Shown piece by piece: positions 31,968 through 40,115 of a stretch of DNA of 64,000 bases. Position 1 is the first letter of the stretch. Every line of letters begins with the position of its first letter. The stretch spans positions 41,822-105,821 of the forward strand of contig DASVRA010000006.1 of the NCBI GenBank assembly GCA_036388855.1. The letters are read 5' to 3'. The stretch is from DASVRA01 sp036388855 (GTDB lineage Bacteria > Pseudomonadota > Alphaproteobacteria > Caulobacterales > Caulobacteraceae). The position numbers and the translations under genes were made by a program. Below the pieces are notes generated by a model that worked only from the letters and a program-made list of their open reading frames with translations, was not told where the DNA came from and did not search any database.

Positions 31968-32947
31968 CGTCCCTGGGCGAGCCGCCGTTCCCACGCCAGC
32001 GCGTGATCAACGATGGTGTCAAGATCGTCGTAACGTGGCGCCCAGGCGAGGCGGCGCCGAATTTCTGAAGCGTCGGCCACCGAAGCGTAGGGATCGCCGG
32101 CGCGGCGCGGCGCCTCCGTCACCGGAAGCTCGCGGCCGCAGACGCGGCGGACGGAGTCTATCACCTCGCGCACGGTGAAGCCGTGGCCGTAGCCGCAGTT
32201 GAGGGTCAGGCTCTCGCCGCCGCTGCGCAGATGGCGCAGCGCGGCCAGATGGGCGTCGGCGAGGTCGGCGACGTGGATGTAGTCGCGCTCGCCGGTGCCG
32301 TCGCGGGTGGGGTAGTCGGTCCCGTAGACCGACAGGCCGGTCGTCAGCCCCAACGCCGCCTTCACCGCCACGGCCACGAGGCTGGAGACGCCTGGCGAGC
32401 GCTGGCCGCAGCGCGCCTGGGGATCGGCCCCGGCCACGTTGAAATAGCGCAGGGCGACGTAGCGGAAGTCGTGGGCGGCGGCGGCGTCCGCCAGCATGCG
32501 CTCGACCATCGCCTTGGAGGCGCCGTAGGGGGAGGCGGGCGCCAGCGGCGCGCTCTCCGGCGCAGGGACCGGCGGCTCCAGGCCGTAAACCGCAGCGGTG
32601 GAGGAGAACACCAGCCGCCGCACGCCCGCCTGGAGCGCCGCCTGGAGCAGGGCATGCGACTTCACCGTGTTGGCGAGGTAGTAGCCGAGCGGATCGACCA
32701 CCGACTCTGGCGCGCTGATGCGCGCCGCGAAGTGGATGATCTCCTGGACGCCGTGTTCGGCGACCAGGCGCGCGACCAGCCCCACGTCGGCGATGTCGCC
32801 CCTGGCGAGCGGGACGCCGTCGGGCACCGCCGCCTCGGCCCCGGTGGACAGGTCGTCCAGCACCACCACCGCCTCGCCTGCGTCGCGGAGGGCGAACACG
32901 GTCTGGGCGCCGATGTAGCCCGCGCCGCCGGTGACGAGGACGGTCAC
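31964..32947 (-). CDS. galE: UDP-glucose 4-epimerase
   Basis: 327 residues, extended short-chain dehydrogenase. VTGGAGYIGAQTVFAL binds NAD, FSSTAAVYG and the catalytic YGASK (Tyr and Lys) follow, then LRYFNVAGADP and the GTGERDYIHVADLADAH motif typical of GalE. It interconverts UDP-glucose and UDP-galactose, or the N-acetyl forms, feeding the surrounding glycosyltransferases. ATG 32947 overlaps an upstream stop by ATGA. The 3' end overlaps the convergent methyltransferase gene by 4 bases. Confidence 0.93.
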   Translation of the reverse strand: MTVLVTGGAGYIGAQTVFALRDAGEAVVVLDDLSTGAEAAVPDGVPLARGDIADVGLVARLVAEHGVQEIIHFAARISAPESVVDPLGYYLANTVKSHALLQAALQAGVRRLVFSSTAAVYGLEPPVPAPESAPLAPASPYGASKAMVERMLADAAAAHDFRYVALRYFNVAGADPQARCGQRSPGVSSLVAVAVKAALGLTTGLSVYGTDYPTRDGTGERDYIHVADLADAHLAALRHLRSGGESLTLNCGYGHGFTVREVIDSVRRVCGRELPVTEAPRRAGDPYASVADASEIRRRLAWAPRYDDLDTIVDHALAWERRLAQGR

Positions 32948-33075
32948 CGAGCCCTCGCGCGAACCGGTGTCCGAAACCCCCAGTCAGCGGCCGCCTTGAA
33001 CCAATCAGTATTCTCGTCGTCGCCGCGCTCCCGGAACCATTCGGCGGCGGTCAGGTAGGCGAGGCGGCAGTGGGC
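32944..33075 (-). pseudogene. Truncated C-terminal remnant resembling the GSCFA gene
   Basis: The last 43 codons before the galE start encode LAYLTAAEWFRERGDDENTDWFKAAADWG, which resembles PAYLAAAKWFRAHGEPARALEMARKGA near the C-terminus of the GSCFA protein at 34303. Upstream, the frame continues only into the antisense of the DUF6473 gene. The stop still makes an ATGA overlap with galE, so it was probably a functional upstream gene in the leftward operon before being cut. The similarity is judged by eye over about 25 residues. Confidence 0.45.
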
Positions 33076-33106
33076 GGCTTGCCCAAGCCGTTGCTTTTGG
33101 TGATGG

Positions 33107-34165
33107 ATGCCCTCTGTGAGCGCCGCCACGCAAGCCGTCTGGACCGCCCCGCCTGCCCTGGATGCCCTGCGGAGATGGACAGACACCTGGCCCACCATGC
33201 TGTCGACGGCGCAGGTGGAGCAGGCCACCCGGCGCGGCGTCGAAGTGGCTGGCAATGTGCTCAAACGAGATGTGGAGAACAGACGACTCTACCTCTGGCG
33301 CGAGTTCTTCCGCCGTCTTTACGAGATGGACAAGGATATCGCCAGCTATCAGCACCAGGACTTTGAGCTGATCGACTACGATATGCGGGCCCTGCCCGGT
33401 GTTGAGAAGCGGCTTTTCCGCGGGCCGCTGCCTTCGCCCGACCAACTGGCGTCCGGTGATTACATCTGCCTTCTAGGCGCAGCGCAGTTTCTGGGCCGCT
33501 TTCAGCGGCGGCACTTGCAATCGCTCATTGCGGAGCGGCTCGGCGCGCCGGTGCTGAACCTGGCAGGCGGTGCGAGGGGGCCGCAGGACTATCTGAATCC
33601 TGGGTTTCGCCGGCATATTTCGCGGGCACGAGTAGTTATCGTGCAGGTCCTTTCCGGCCGCAGCACGGGAGACAAGGAATACCCGGGCGGGATCGTTACT
33701 CTACGCAAGGATACGGGAGAGACCGTCCAGCGCCTTACGCTCCTGAAGGAGCTGGCTAGGGACAACCCGTCGGAATACCGGCGGCTGGTTCGTAGTTGGA
33801 ACAGCCGCTATCTAATGCATTACCGGGCGCTGGCTAACATGATCAAGGGCCGTAAGGTTCTTGTCTGGATGTCACAGCGGGCGCCCGCAGACTGGAACAT
33901 CGAAAAAGGGGAGCAGCGATCACAATTTGGGCCGTTTCCACACCTGATCGATCAAGGAACAGTAGAGGCGCTTCGATCGCTCTTTGACGAGTACATTGAA
34001 GTCATCACACCGGCCGAGGCGGTGACGTTCACCAGCAGAGCCACTGGAGAGCCTTGCCCTTTTATGACCCCTGAGGGCGAAACTCGGTGGTCATCCAACT
34101 ACTACCCGAGCGAAGCCGCACACCACGCGTGCTTTGAGCAGCTGGCCCCGCTGATCCAGTTCTGA
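33107..34165 (+). CDS. DUF6473 family protein
   Basis: 352 residues. From about residue 79 the sequence YQHQDFELIDYDMRALPG, KRLFRGPLP and YICLLGAAQFLGRFQRRHLQSLIAERLGAPVLNLAGGARGPQDYL, then ARVVIVQVLSGRS, matches DUF6473, which is found with GSCFA and sulfotransferase genes in marine and freshwater alphaproteobacteria. The fold looks SGNH-like. ATG at 33107, 33197 or 33326 could be the start; the longest is given. The second half is clearly less GC-rich (near 60 percent by eye) than the surroundings and is on the opposite strand to the operon it splits, so transfer is likely. Confidence 0.78.
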   Translation: MPSVSAATQAVWTAPPALDALRRWTDTWPTMLSTAQVEQATRRGVEVAGNVLKRDVENRRLYLWREFFRRLYEMDKDIASYQHQDFELIDYDMRALPGVEKRLFRGPLPSPDQLASGDYICLLGAAQFLGRFQRRHLQSLIAERLGAPVLNLAGGARGPQDYLNPGFRRHISRARVVIVQVLSGRSTGDKEYPGGIVTLRKDTGETVQRLTLLKELARDNPSEYRRLVRSWNSRYLMHYRALANMIKGRKVLVWMSQRAPADWNIEKGEQRSQFGPFPHLIDQGTVEALRSLFDEYIEVITPAEAVTFTSRATGEPCPFMTPEGETRWSSNYYPSEAAHHACFEQLAPLIQF

Positions 34166-34302
34166 CGCTGGGGTAAGTCGCCCACACCAGAGCCTGTGTG
34201 AGTCAAGACGAGAACTAGCCTCGGAAGCTCATCCGGTGACGGAAAGGGTGCTGAAGATGCTGGGGAGGGCGCACAGGAGGCGTAGGTTTCTTGGGGGGAG
34301 AA

Positions 34303-35808
34303 TTAGGCTTCGACGCGCTCGAGGATGCGTTTGGCGCGTGGTTGGGCGGCCTGTTCCTTGGACAGTTTGCCCATCAGCTCCGCCCCTTCCTGCCTTTGGC
34401 CTAGTTCGCTGAGCAGTTCCGCCAAATCCATTATAACCCCGGCGCTATTGGCGTTCACTGCTCCTTTGCGCGCCATCTCTAACGCTCGGGCGGGTTCGCC
34501 GTGCGCACGGAACCATTTGGCGGCTGCGAGATAGGCTGGGCTCGCGCGGAACGGCATTGAGTTGCCCATCCGGAGGGCCGCTCCATGGATTAGGGCCGGA
34601 TCGCCCACGGCCAAAGCTGCATCGAGCAGGGCTGACCACAGCCCTGGGGACTTCAGGCCCGGCGCGCACAATGTATCGAGGCTGTCGTAGGCTTCCCGCG
34701 CTCGCCCCAACGCGATCAGCGCCTTGGCGCGCAAGGGCGCGGCGGCGGGGTCACCCTGTCCCTCTAGCAGCTCAAGCGCGCCCTGCGGGTCTGCTTCCAC
34801 CAGAGCAGCGGCGCGTTCCATCGAGCTTGAGGCCTCCGGCGCGTCCCCGCCGACGAAGGCGGCGATCATGCGGCCTACGTTCAACGACACCAGGTCGTCG
34901 TTGGTGTGGATCAGGTCGTCCTTCCACGCGAGCTTCCGGTCGGTGAGCAGGAACGACTCGTAGCTTGGGAAGTAGGTGACGAAGTCGTGCCGGGTGACCG
35001 CCTCCTCCGCGACGGCGCGGAGCAGGGACTTTGAGTAGGTGTTGGCGACGAGCACGTCCATCGGCCGGTGGGTCGCCATCAGCGGCACCGGCGAGACGGT
35101 CAGGATGATCTTCATCTCCGGCGCGTGCCGGTGAAGGATTCCCAGCGCACGCTCCAGGTAGCCGTAGGCGTCGCCGTAAGACAGGGCGTGCAGCTGAAAG
35201 CGGTTGGGTTCGTCGCGCGTCATGCCCGGTCGCGGCGCGACGTTCAGGTAGTAGCCAGTCTTGGTGTCGAACCAGAGCTCGGCCAGGCCGAGCGTCATGA
35301 TGGTGACGTTGCACTCCGCCGCCAGACGGTAGGCCTCGCGGATCGACTGACGGCGCGAGAGCACCACGTCCCAAGGCTCGGGCTTGCGCGCCGGTGACAG
35401 GTGGATGTCGGCGAACTTGCCCGGCATCACCTCCAGCAGGTGTTCCTCGGGCCGATAGGGCTCCTCATCGAAGGCCCAGGCGATCTCGTTGTAGATGCTG
35501 GGGGTGCCGTAGTTGTTGATGATCCCCAGGTCGACGCCCTCAAAGGCGGGAGTCCTGAACAGTTCCCGCACCGGCAGATTGAAGCCGCGCTTCTGAAGCT
35601 CGCCCTCGACGTTGCGGGCGAAGCAGGAGCCGATGGTGAACACCTTCTGCCCCGGCTCCATCCGGAACGGCACCTCGAACTCCGGCTTGGCGATCGGCTC
35701 CACCCGGTTGGGGCTACCCCGGTCGCCCCAGCCGGCGAAAGGATTGGTCTTGCGGTTCTGGGTCGCCTCGGCGGCGGTCAGACTAACAAGGGGAGACGGC
35801 ATCTCCAT
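34303..35808 (-). CDS. GSCFA domain protein (SGNH-like) with TPR-like tail
   Basis: 501 residues. The defining motif KVFTIGSCFARNVEGELQKRGFN is near residue 54. NNYGTPSIYNEIAWAF, VTIMTLGLAELWFD, KIILTVSPVPLMATHRPMDVLVANTYSKSLLRA and YFPSYESFLL are further GSCFA segments. The family belongs to the SGNH hydrolase group, so an acyl ester hydrolase or transferase acting on a glycan is plausible. The C-terminal 170 residues are helical repeats (AALVEADPQGALELLEGQG...). The start is ATG 35808, 3 bases after the sulfotransferase gene ends, so the two are co-translated. Confidence 0.88.
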   Translation of the reverse strand: MEMPSPLVSLTAAEATQNRKTNPFAGWGDRGSPNRVEPIAKPEFEVPFRMEPGQKVFTIGSCFARNVEGELQKRGFNLPVRELFRTPAFEGVDLGIINNYGTPSIYNEIAWAFDEEPYRPEEHLLEVMPGKFADIHLSPARKPEPWDVVLSRRQSIREAYRLAAECNVTIMTLGLAELWFDTKTGYYLNVAPRPGMTRDEPNRFQLHALSYGDAYGYLERALGILHRHAPEMKIILTVSPVPLMATHRPMDVLVANTYSKSLLRAVAEEAVTRHDFVTYFPSYESFLLTDRKLAWKDDLIHTNDDLVSLNVGRMIAAFVGGDAPEASSSMERAAALVEADPQGALELLEGQGDPAAAPLRAKALIALGRAREAYDSLDTLCAPGLKSPGLWSALLDAALAVGDPALIHGAALRMGNSMPFRASPAYLAAAKWFRAHGEPARALEMARKGAVNANSAGVIMDLAELLSELGQRQEGAELMGKLSKEQAAQPRAKRILERVEA

Positions 35809-35811
35809 CCC

Positions 35812-36522
35812 TCACACAATGACTTGGCTTTCATAAGGCGTGCCCTTCAGCCGCCGCTTGACCTGGCGAAAGTTCAGCACCGCATCCTTCAGGTTGTCCG
35901 AGGTCGCTTTCTCGAAGGCGACCTTGAACGGCTGGTCGGTGGGCAAGCCGATCCAGCGCCGGAGCCGCCCGACCAGCCCGTCCAGGTCGGTGCGGATGTC
36001 AGCATATTCAATGTCGAGAACGTCGCCGGGCGAGAACATGCCCATCAGCCGGTCCTGCGCCTTCGAGGCGATGCTGAGCCGCCGCTGCAGGATTTCCGGA
36101 TCGATGACGATCGGCTCCAGCGGCTGCTCGCCTTTCCGCACCGCCCACCTCGGCTTGCCGGTCTGTTCCTTGGTGCGTTCGGCGTAGACCTCTGCCCGCA
36201 TCTGGGACACCGCCACCTTGACCAGGTTGTCCCGCCGCATCCGCACCACCCGCACCCCGTCCGCCAGCAGCCGCTCGGCGAAGCCGGCGGGGTCGGTGAT
36301 CGACAGCACGTTCTGTTTGCAGCCGATCACCGGCTTGCTCGGCGCCTCGGCGCCGAACTCGTAGTGCTCGCGGTACCAGGCGAGCTGCTCGGCTTCGCCC
36401 TTGATGGTGTTGAAGGTTTCGTTGGCGAGCTTGGCCGGGCCGCTCTGGGCGACGATGTTCATCACCAGGTTGCTGCCGACCCGGCCCCAGGGCATCAGGA
36501 TGGCGAAGCGGCGGGGTTCCAC
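35812..36522 (-). CDS. Sulfotransferase family protein
   Basis: 236 residues. The N-terminal ILMPWGRVGSNLVMNIVAQSG is the 5'-phosphosulfate-binding loop of PAPS-dependent sulfotransferases. VRVVRMRRDNLVKVAVSQMRAEVYAERT is the 3'-phosphate region with the conserved Arg and Ser. DVLDIEYADIRTDLDGLVGRLRRWIGLP is the usual C-terminal segment. The enzyme would move sulfate from PAPS to a sugar hydroxyl. It lies between a glycosyltransferase and the GSCFA gene, pointing to a sulfated glycan. No PAPS-synthesis genes occur in the window. Confidence 0.85.
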   Translation of the reverse strand: MEPRRFAILMPWGRVGSNLVMNIVAQSGPAKLANETFNTIKGEAEQLAWYREHYEFGAEAPSKPVIGCKQNVLSITDPAGFAERLLADGVRVVRMRRDNLVKVAVSQMRAEVYAERTKEQTGKPRWAVRKGEQPLEPIVIDPEILQRRLSIASKAQDRLMGMFSPGDVLDIEYADIRTDLDGLVGRLRRWIGLPTDQPFKVAFEKATSDNLKDAVLNFRQVKRRLKGTPYESQVIV

Positions 36523-36581
36523 GTCTGGAGGCTCGCGGCGCGGGTGAACGGCAGGGGCGAGGCTTTAGCCCGCCGCGCCCC

Positions 36582-38786
36582 TCACGCGCCACCCCCGGCG
36601 ACGAGGCCGGTCAGCTGGTCCATCATGCGGCCCAGCGAGAACTTGTCGCGCACGAAGGCCTGGGCGCGGCCGGAAGCCTCGCGCCGCCACTTGCGCCGGT
36701 CCAGCGCCCTGAGCACGGCGGCGGCCAGGGCCTCGGCGCTGTCCTCGGCGACCAGCAGGCCGGTGACCTCGGGCTGCATGGTCTCGGACACCCCGCCGAC
36801 GTCGTAGGCGATCACCGGCACGCCGGCGGCCTGGGCCTCGATCAGCACGTTGGGCAGGCCCTCGGTGCTGGAGGACAGCACGAACAGGCTGAGCGCGCCG
36901 AGCTTGTGCTGGAGGTCGGCGACGTGGCCGGGGAAGTGGACGCGGCCGTGCAGCCCGAGCTCGCGGGCGTAGGCCTGGGCGCCGGGCCGGAGCGCGCCGT
37001 CGCCGAACATGACGAAGTGGACGTCGGGGCGCAGGGCGGCCACGCGGGCGGCCATCTCGAGCCAGCGGCGCGGGCGCTTGACCTCGACGAAGCGCATGGC
37101 GGTGCCGACCAGCGGCGCGCCCTCGGGCACGCGCAGGCGGGCGCGCTGCTGGCCGGCGGCGGCGCGGGCGTCCTCGGCGCCGAAGCTGGGAAAGTCGTAG
37201 CCGTTGTGCACCCGGACCGCCCGGTCGTGGTCGGGGCGGCCCATCCAGTCGAGGTAGTCCTGAACGCACACCTCCGCGCAGCCGACCAGCACCACCTCGG
37301 GCCGCTCCATCAAGGCGCGGTAGGCCTCGGCGGCTCCGCGGATGTGGACGTGGGCGCCGAGTTGGCTCGGGCGCATGTTGTGGGTGTGCAGCACGATGCG
37401 CGGCACCCCGGCCAGCAGCGCGGCGAAGCCGGCGCAGAGGTTGGGGTGGTCGAGCCAGGCGTGCACCGCCAGCGGGCGGTCGCGCAGCAGGCGCTCGTAG
37501 ACCGCCTGGGTGCGCTGGGCCAGGGATTCGGGCAGCCAGGCGATCGGCTCGGCGGGGGGCTCGCGCGGGGGGGTGAGGGTCTCGATCTCATGGGCGCCGG
37601 CGCCGGTGAGCGGCAGGCAGGCGCCGGAGGGGGCGCCTTCGCGGAAGTTGTAGAGGTAGAGCTTGGTGTCGGCGAAGCGGCCGCTGTCGCGGTAGCCCTT
37701 GTAGCTCAGCGCCATGATCCGCTCGGCCCCCGCGCCGGCGAGCGAGCCGCCGACCATGACCAGGCCCTTGCGCTCGCCGGGCTTGAACTCGGCGGCGGGG
37801 GCGGTGGCGACCAGGTGGCGGAACACCGCGCCCGGCGTGGAGACGTGGGTGAAGGCGGCGGGGTCGGCGGCGGCCTGGTCGAGCGAGGCCCCCAGGCGCT
37901 GGAACAGCCGCTCGGCCGAGGCGATCTGCGAGGCCAGCTTAGAACCCGGCGCGGCGACGGCGCGGGCGGCCTGGAGGGTGATGGCGTCGCGGCCCCAAAC
38001 GCCCTGCTCGAGCGCCAGCCAGGCCCGCTCCTTGACGATCGCGGGATCGGCGGGCCGGTCCTCCAGCGCGGCCGAATAGGCGGCCAGCGCCTTGGCCGGA
38101 TGCCCCTGGAGCTTGTGCAGCCGCGCCATCCACAGGTGGCGGTCGGGCGAGGCCTCCGCCAGGCGCAGGTAGCGCTCGCGCGCCTGGGCCTTGACTGCGT
38201 CGTCGGCTTGGCCGCGGCGCAGCGCCTGCTTGATCAAGAGGGCCAGGGGCAGGTCCAGCCCGGGCCGGCGCAGGGCCTCGCGCGCCAGCCGCTCGGCCGC
38301 GTCCAGCCGCCCGGTCTGCAGCAGCATGCGCAGCAGCGGCTCGGCCGCCTCGCCGCGCTCGCCGTGCAGGTGCAGGGCGTGCAGCGCCAAGTCCTCGGCG
38401 GCGGCGCGCTCGCCCAGCTTCAGCATCATGGCCACCAGCCGCGCCAGCCCCTCGGGCGGCGGCCCCTGCTCCATCAGCGACAGGGTAAGGGTCAGGGCGG
38501 CGCTGAGGTCGCGGTCGGCCTCCAGCGCCTGGCACAGGCGGTTGAGCGCCGGCAGGTCGGAAGGGTCGGCCTCGACGGCGGCGGCGTGGAGCTGGCGCGC
38601 CAGGTCCTCGCGTCCGGCGGCGGCCAGCAGGCGCGCCAGGCTGCGCCCATGGGCGGGGTCGCGGGTCTCGCGGATCAGGCGGGCGGCGTCGGCGGCGAGG
38701 GCGGGCAGGTCGAGGTCATCGCGGCCGGCCTTCAGCTCGCGGACCTGGCCGGCAAGGGACGGGGGCGGGATAGCGGCGGCGCTCAT
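36582..38786 (-). CDS. TPR-containing GT4 glycosyltransferase (paralogue)
   Basis: 734 residues with the same layout as the enzyme at 28324: N-terminal TPR-like repeats (about 25-270), GT-B entry LVMVGGSLAGAGAERIMALSYKGY near 345, HTHNMRPSQLG, and C-terminal SSSTEGLPNVLIEAQAAGVPVIAYDVGGVSE with the EX7E residues. Identity to the paralogue is evident by eye through most of the catalytic half. The start is ATG 38786 preceded by GGAACC/GCGGCGG with only a weak ribosome site. It belongs to the leftward operon with the sulfotransferase. Confidence 0.88.
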   Translation of the reverse strand: MSAAAIPPPSLAGQVRELKAGRDDLDLPALAADAARLIRETRDPAHGRSLARLLAAAGREDLARQLHAAAVEADPSDLPALNRLCQALEADRDLSAALTLTLSLMEQGPPPEGLARLVAMMLKLGERAAAEDLALHALHLHGERGEAAEPLLRMLLQTGRLDAAERLAREALRRPGLDLPLALLIKQALRRGQADDAVKAQARERYLRLAEASPDRHLWMARLHKLQGHPAKALAAYSAALEDRPADPAIVKERAWLALEQGVWGRDAITLQAARAVAAPGSKLASQIASAERLFQRLGASLDQAAADPAAFTHVSTPGAVFRHLVATAPAAEFKPGERKGLVMVGGSLAGAGAERIMALSYKGYRDSGRFADTKLYLYNFREGAPSGACLPLTGAGAHEIETLTPPREPPAEPIAWLPESLAQRTQAVYERLLRDRPLAVHAWLDHPNLCAGFAALLAGVPRIVLHTHNMRPSQLGAHVHIRGAAEAYRALMERPEVVLVGCAEVCVQDYLDWMGRPDHDRAVRVHNGYDFPSFGAEDARAAAGQQRARLRVPEGAPLVGTAMRFVEVKRPRRWLEMAARVAALRPDVHFVMFGDGALRPGAQAYARELGLHGRVHFPGHVADLQHKLGALSLFVLSSSTEGLPNVLIEAQAAGVPVIAYDVGGVSETMQPEVTGLLVAEDSAEALAAAVLRALDRRKWRREASGRAQAFVRDKFSLGRMMDQLTGLVAGGGA

Positions 38787-38861
38787 CGGCTCACACGCGG
38801 CGGAACCCGCCGTCGGGGGCGGGCGAGGAGGCCGCAGTAGCCGCGGAAAGGTTCACGCCAG

Positions 38862-38873
38862 CTTTCGCGAAAG
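38862..38873. promoter_or_regulatory. 12-bp perfect palindrome upstream of the GT gene
   Basis: CTTTCGCGAAAG is a perfect palindrome 76 bases upstream of the glycosyltransferase start, in the 194-base gap 38787-38980. It could be an operator. Nothing else is evident in the gap. Confidence 0.25.
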
Positions 38874-38980
38874 GCTTAACCAGCGCAGACAATGATTCCG
38901 CCTCCCTCGGCAAGCGCACACGCGACCGCCGCCTAAGGCCCTGCCCGAGAACTGTGACGGGGCTGAGGCGGCCGCGAAAC

Positions 38981-40108
38981 TTAACCGGCGATGGCCCGAT
39001 CGCAGACGTAATGCGCCTGCTCGTCTGTCAGATACGGATGCATCGGCAAAGACAGAACCCGCTCCGCCAGCCGCTCGCTCTGTGGATAACCCGACGGATC
39101 GGCGCAGGCCTGGAAGGCGCGCATGCGGTGCAGGGGCTGGGGATAGTAGACCGCGGTGGGCACGCCGTCCTCGCGCAGCCGCGCCTGCACCTCGTCGCGC
39201 CGGTCGATGGCGACGGTGTAGAGGCCGTAGCCGCTCTCGGCGCCCTCGGCGAAGGCCTGCGGGTCGATGTAGTTGGCTAGGCGCGAGTCGTAGATGGCGG
39301 CGACGGCGCGGCGGCGCTCCAGCTCTTGCGAGAAGATGCGGAGCTTCTCGGCCACCACGGCGCACTGAAGGCTGTCGAGGCGGCCGTTGAAGCCGACGCG
39401 GACGCTCTCCTTGCGGGCGGCGTCGGTGCCGTGCCAGCGGATCTGCTCGCAGGCTTCGTAGAGGGCGGTGTCGCGAAAGAAGACGGCGCCGCCGTCGCCG
39501 TAGCAGCCGAGCGCCTTGGCGGGGAAGAAGCTGGTGGCTGTGACCGGGGCGATGTCGCCGGCCCAGCGGCCGTTCCAGCGGGCGCCGAACGACTGGGCGG
39601 CGTCGGCCAGCACCTCGACCCCGTGCGCCTGGGCCACGGCGAAGAGGGCCTCGTAGTCGGCGGGGATGCCGAACAGGTCCACCGCGATCACCAGGCGCGG
39701 CGTCAGGCTCCCCTCGCGCTTCACCTGCTCGATGCGGCGGTCGAGGTCTTCGGGGTCGAGGTTGAAGTCCTGGGAACGCACGTCGACGAACACGGGCGTG
39801 GCGCCGGCCAGGATCACCGCGCTGGCGGTGGCGTTGTAGGTGAAGGCGGGGATGAAGACGGCGTCGCTCGCGCCCAGCTCCATCGCCATCATCGGCATGA
39901 CCAGGGCGTCTGTGCCGTTGGAGACCGCGAGCGCCTTTTGCGCGCCGGTGAACTCACAGAGCGCCGCCTCCAGCTCGCGCACCTCCGGGCCGTTGATGTA
40001 GGCGCCATGGTCGAGCACCGCCTGGAACCGCGCCTCGACGCGGTCGCGGATGCGCGCCTGCTGGGCCTTCAGGTCGATGAACTGGATCGGGGAGGGGGGC
40101 GTGGGCAT
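38981..40108 (-). CDS. DegT/DnrJ/EryC1 sugar aminotransferase (WbpE/GnnB-like)
   Basis: 375 residues. IQFIDLKAQQARIRDRVEARFQ and HGAYINGPEVRELE resemble WbpE and GnnB. ALAVSNGTDALVM binds the cofactor phosphate, and the PLP lysine is in ATSFFPAKALGCYGDGGAVFF near residue 188. GYGLYTVAIDRRDEVQARLREDGVPTAVYYPQPLHRM closes the active site of the second subunit. It transfers an amino group to a 3-keto (or similar) nucleotide sugar. The oxidoreductase gene 7 bases upstream would make the ketone. Start ATG 40108. Confidence 0.9.
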   Translation of the reverse strand: MPTPPSPIQFIDLKAQQARIRDRVEARFQAVLDHGAYINGPEVRELEAALCEFTGAQKALAVSNGTDALVMPMMAMELGASDAVFIPAFTYNATASAVILAGATPVFVDVRSQDFNLDPEDLDRRIEQVKREGSLTPRLVIAVDLFGIPADYEALFAVAQAHGVEVLADAAQSFGARWNGRWAGDIAPVTATSFFPAKALGCYGDGGAVFFRDTALYEACEQIRWHGTDAARKESVRVGFNGRLDSLQCAVVAEKLRIFSQELERRRAVAAIYDSRLANYIDPQAFAEGAESGYGLYTVAIDRRDEVQARLREDGVPTAVYYPQPLHRMRAFQACADPSGYPQSERLAERVLSLPMHPYLTDEQAHYVCDRAIAG

Positions 40109-40115
40109 GGGACCT

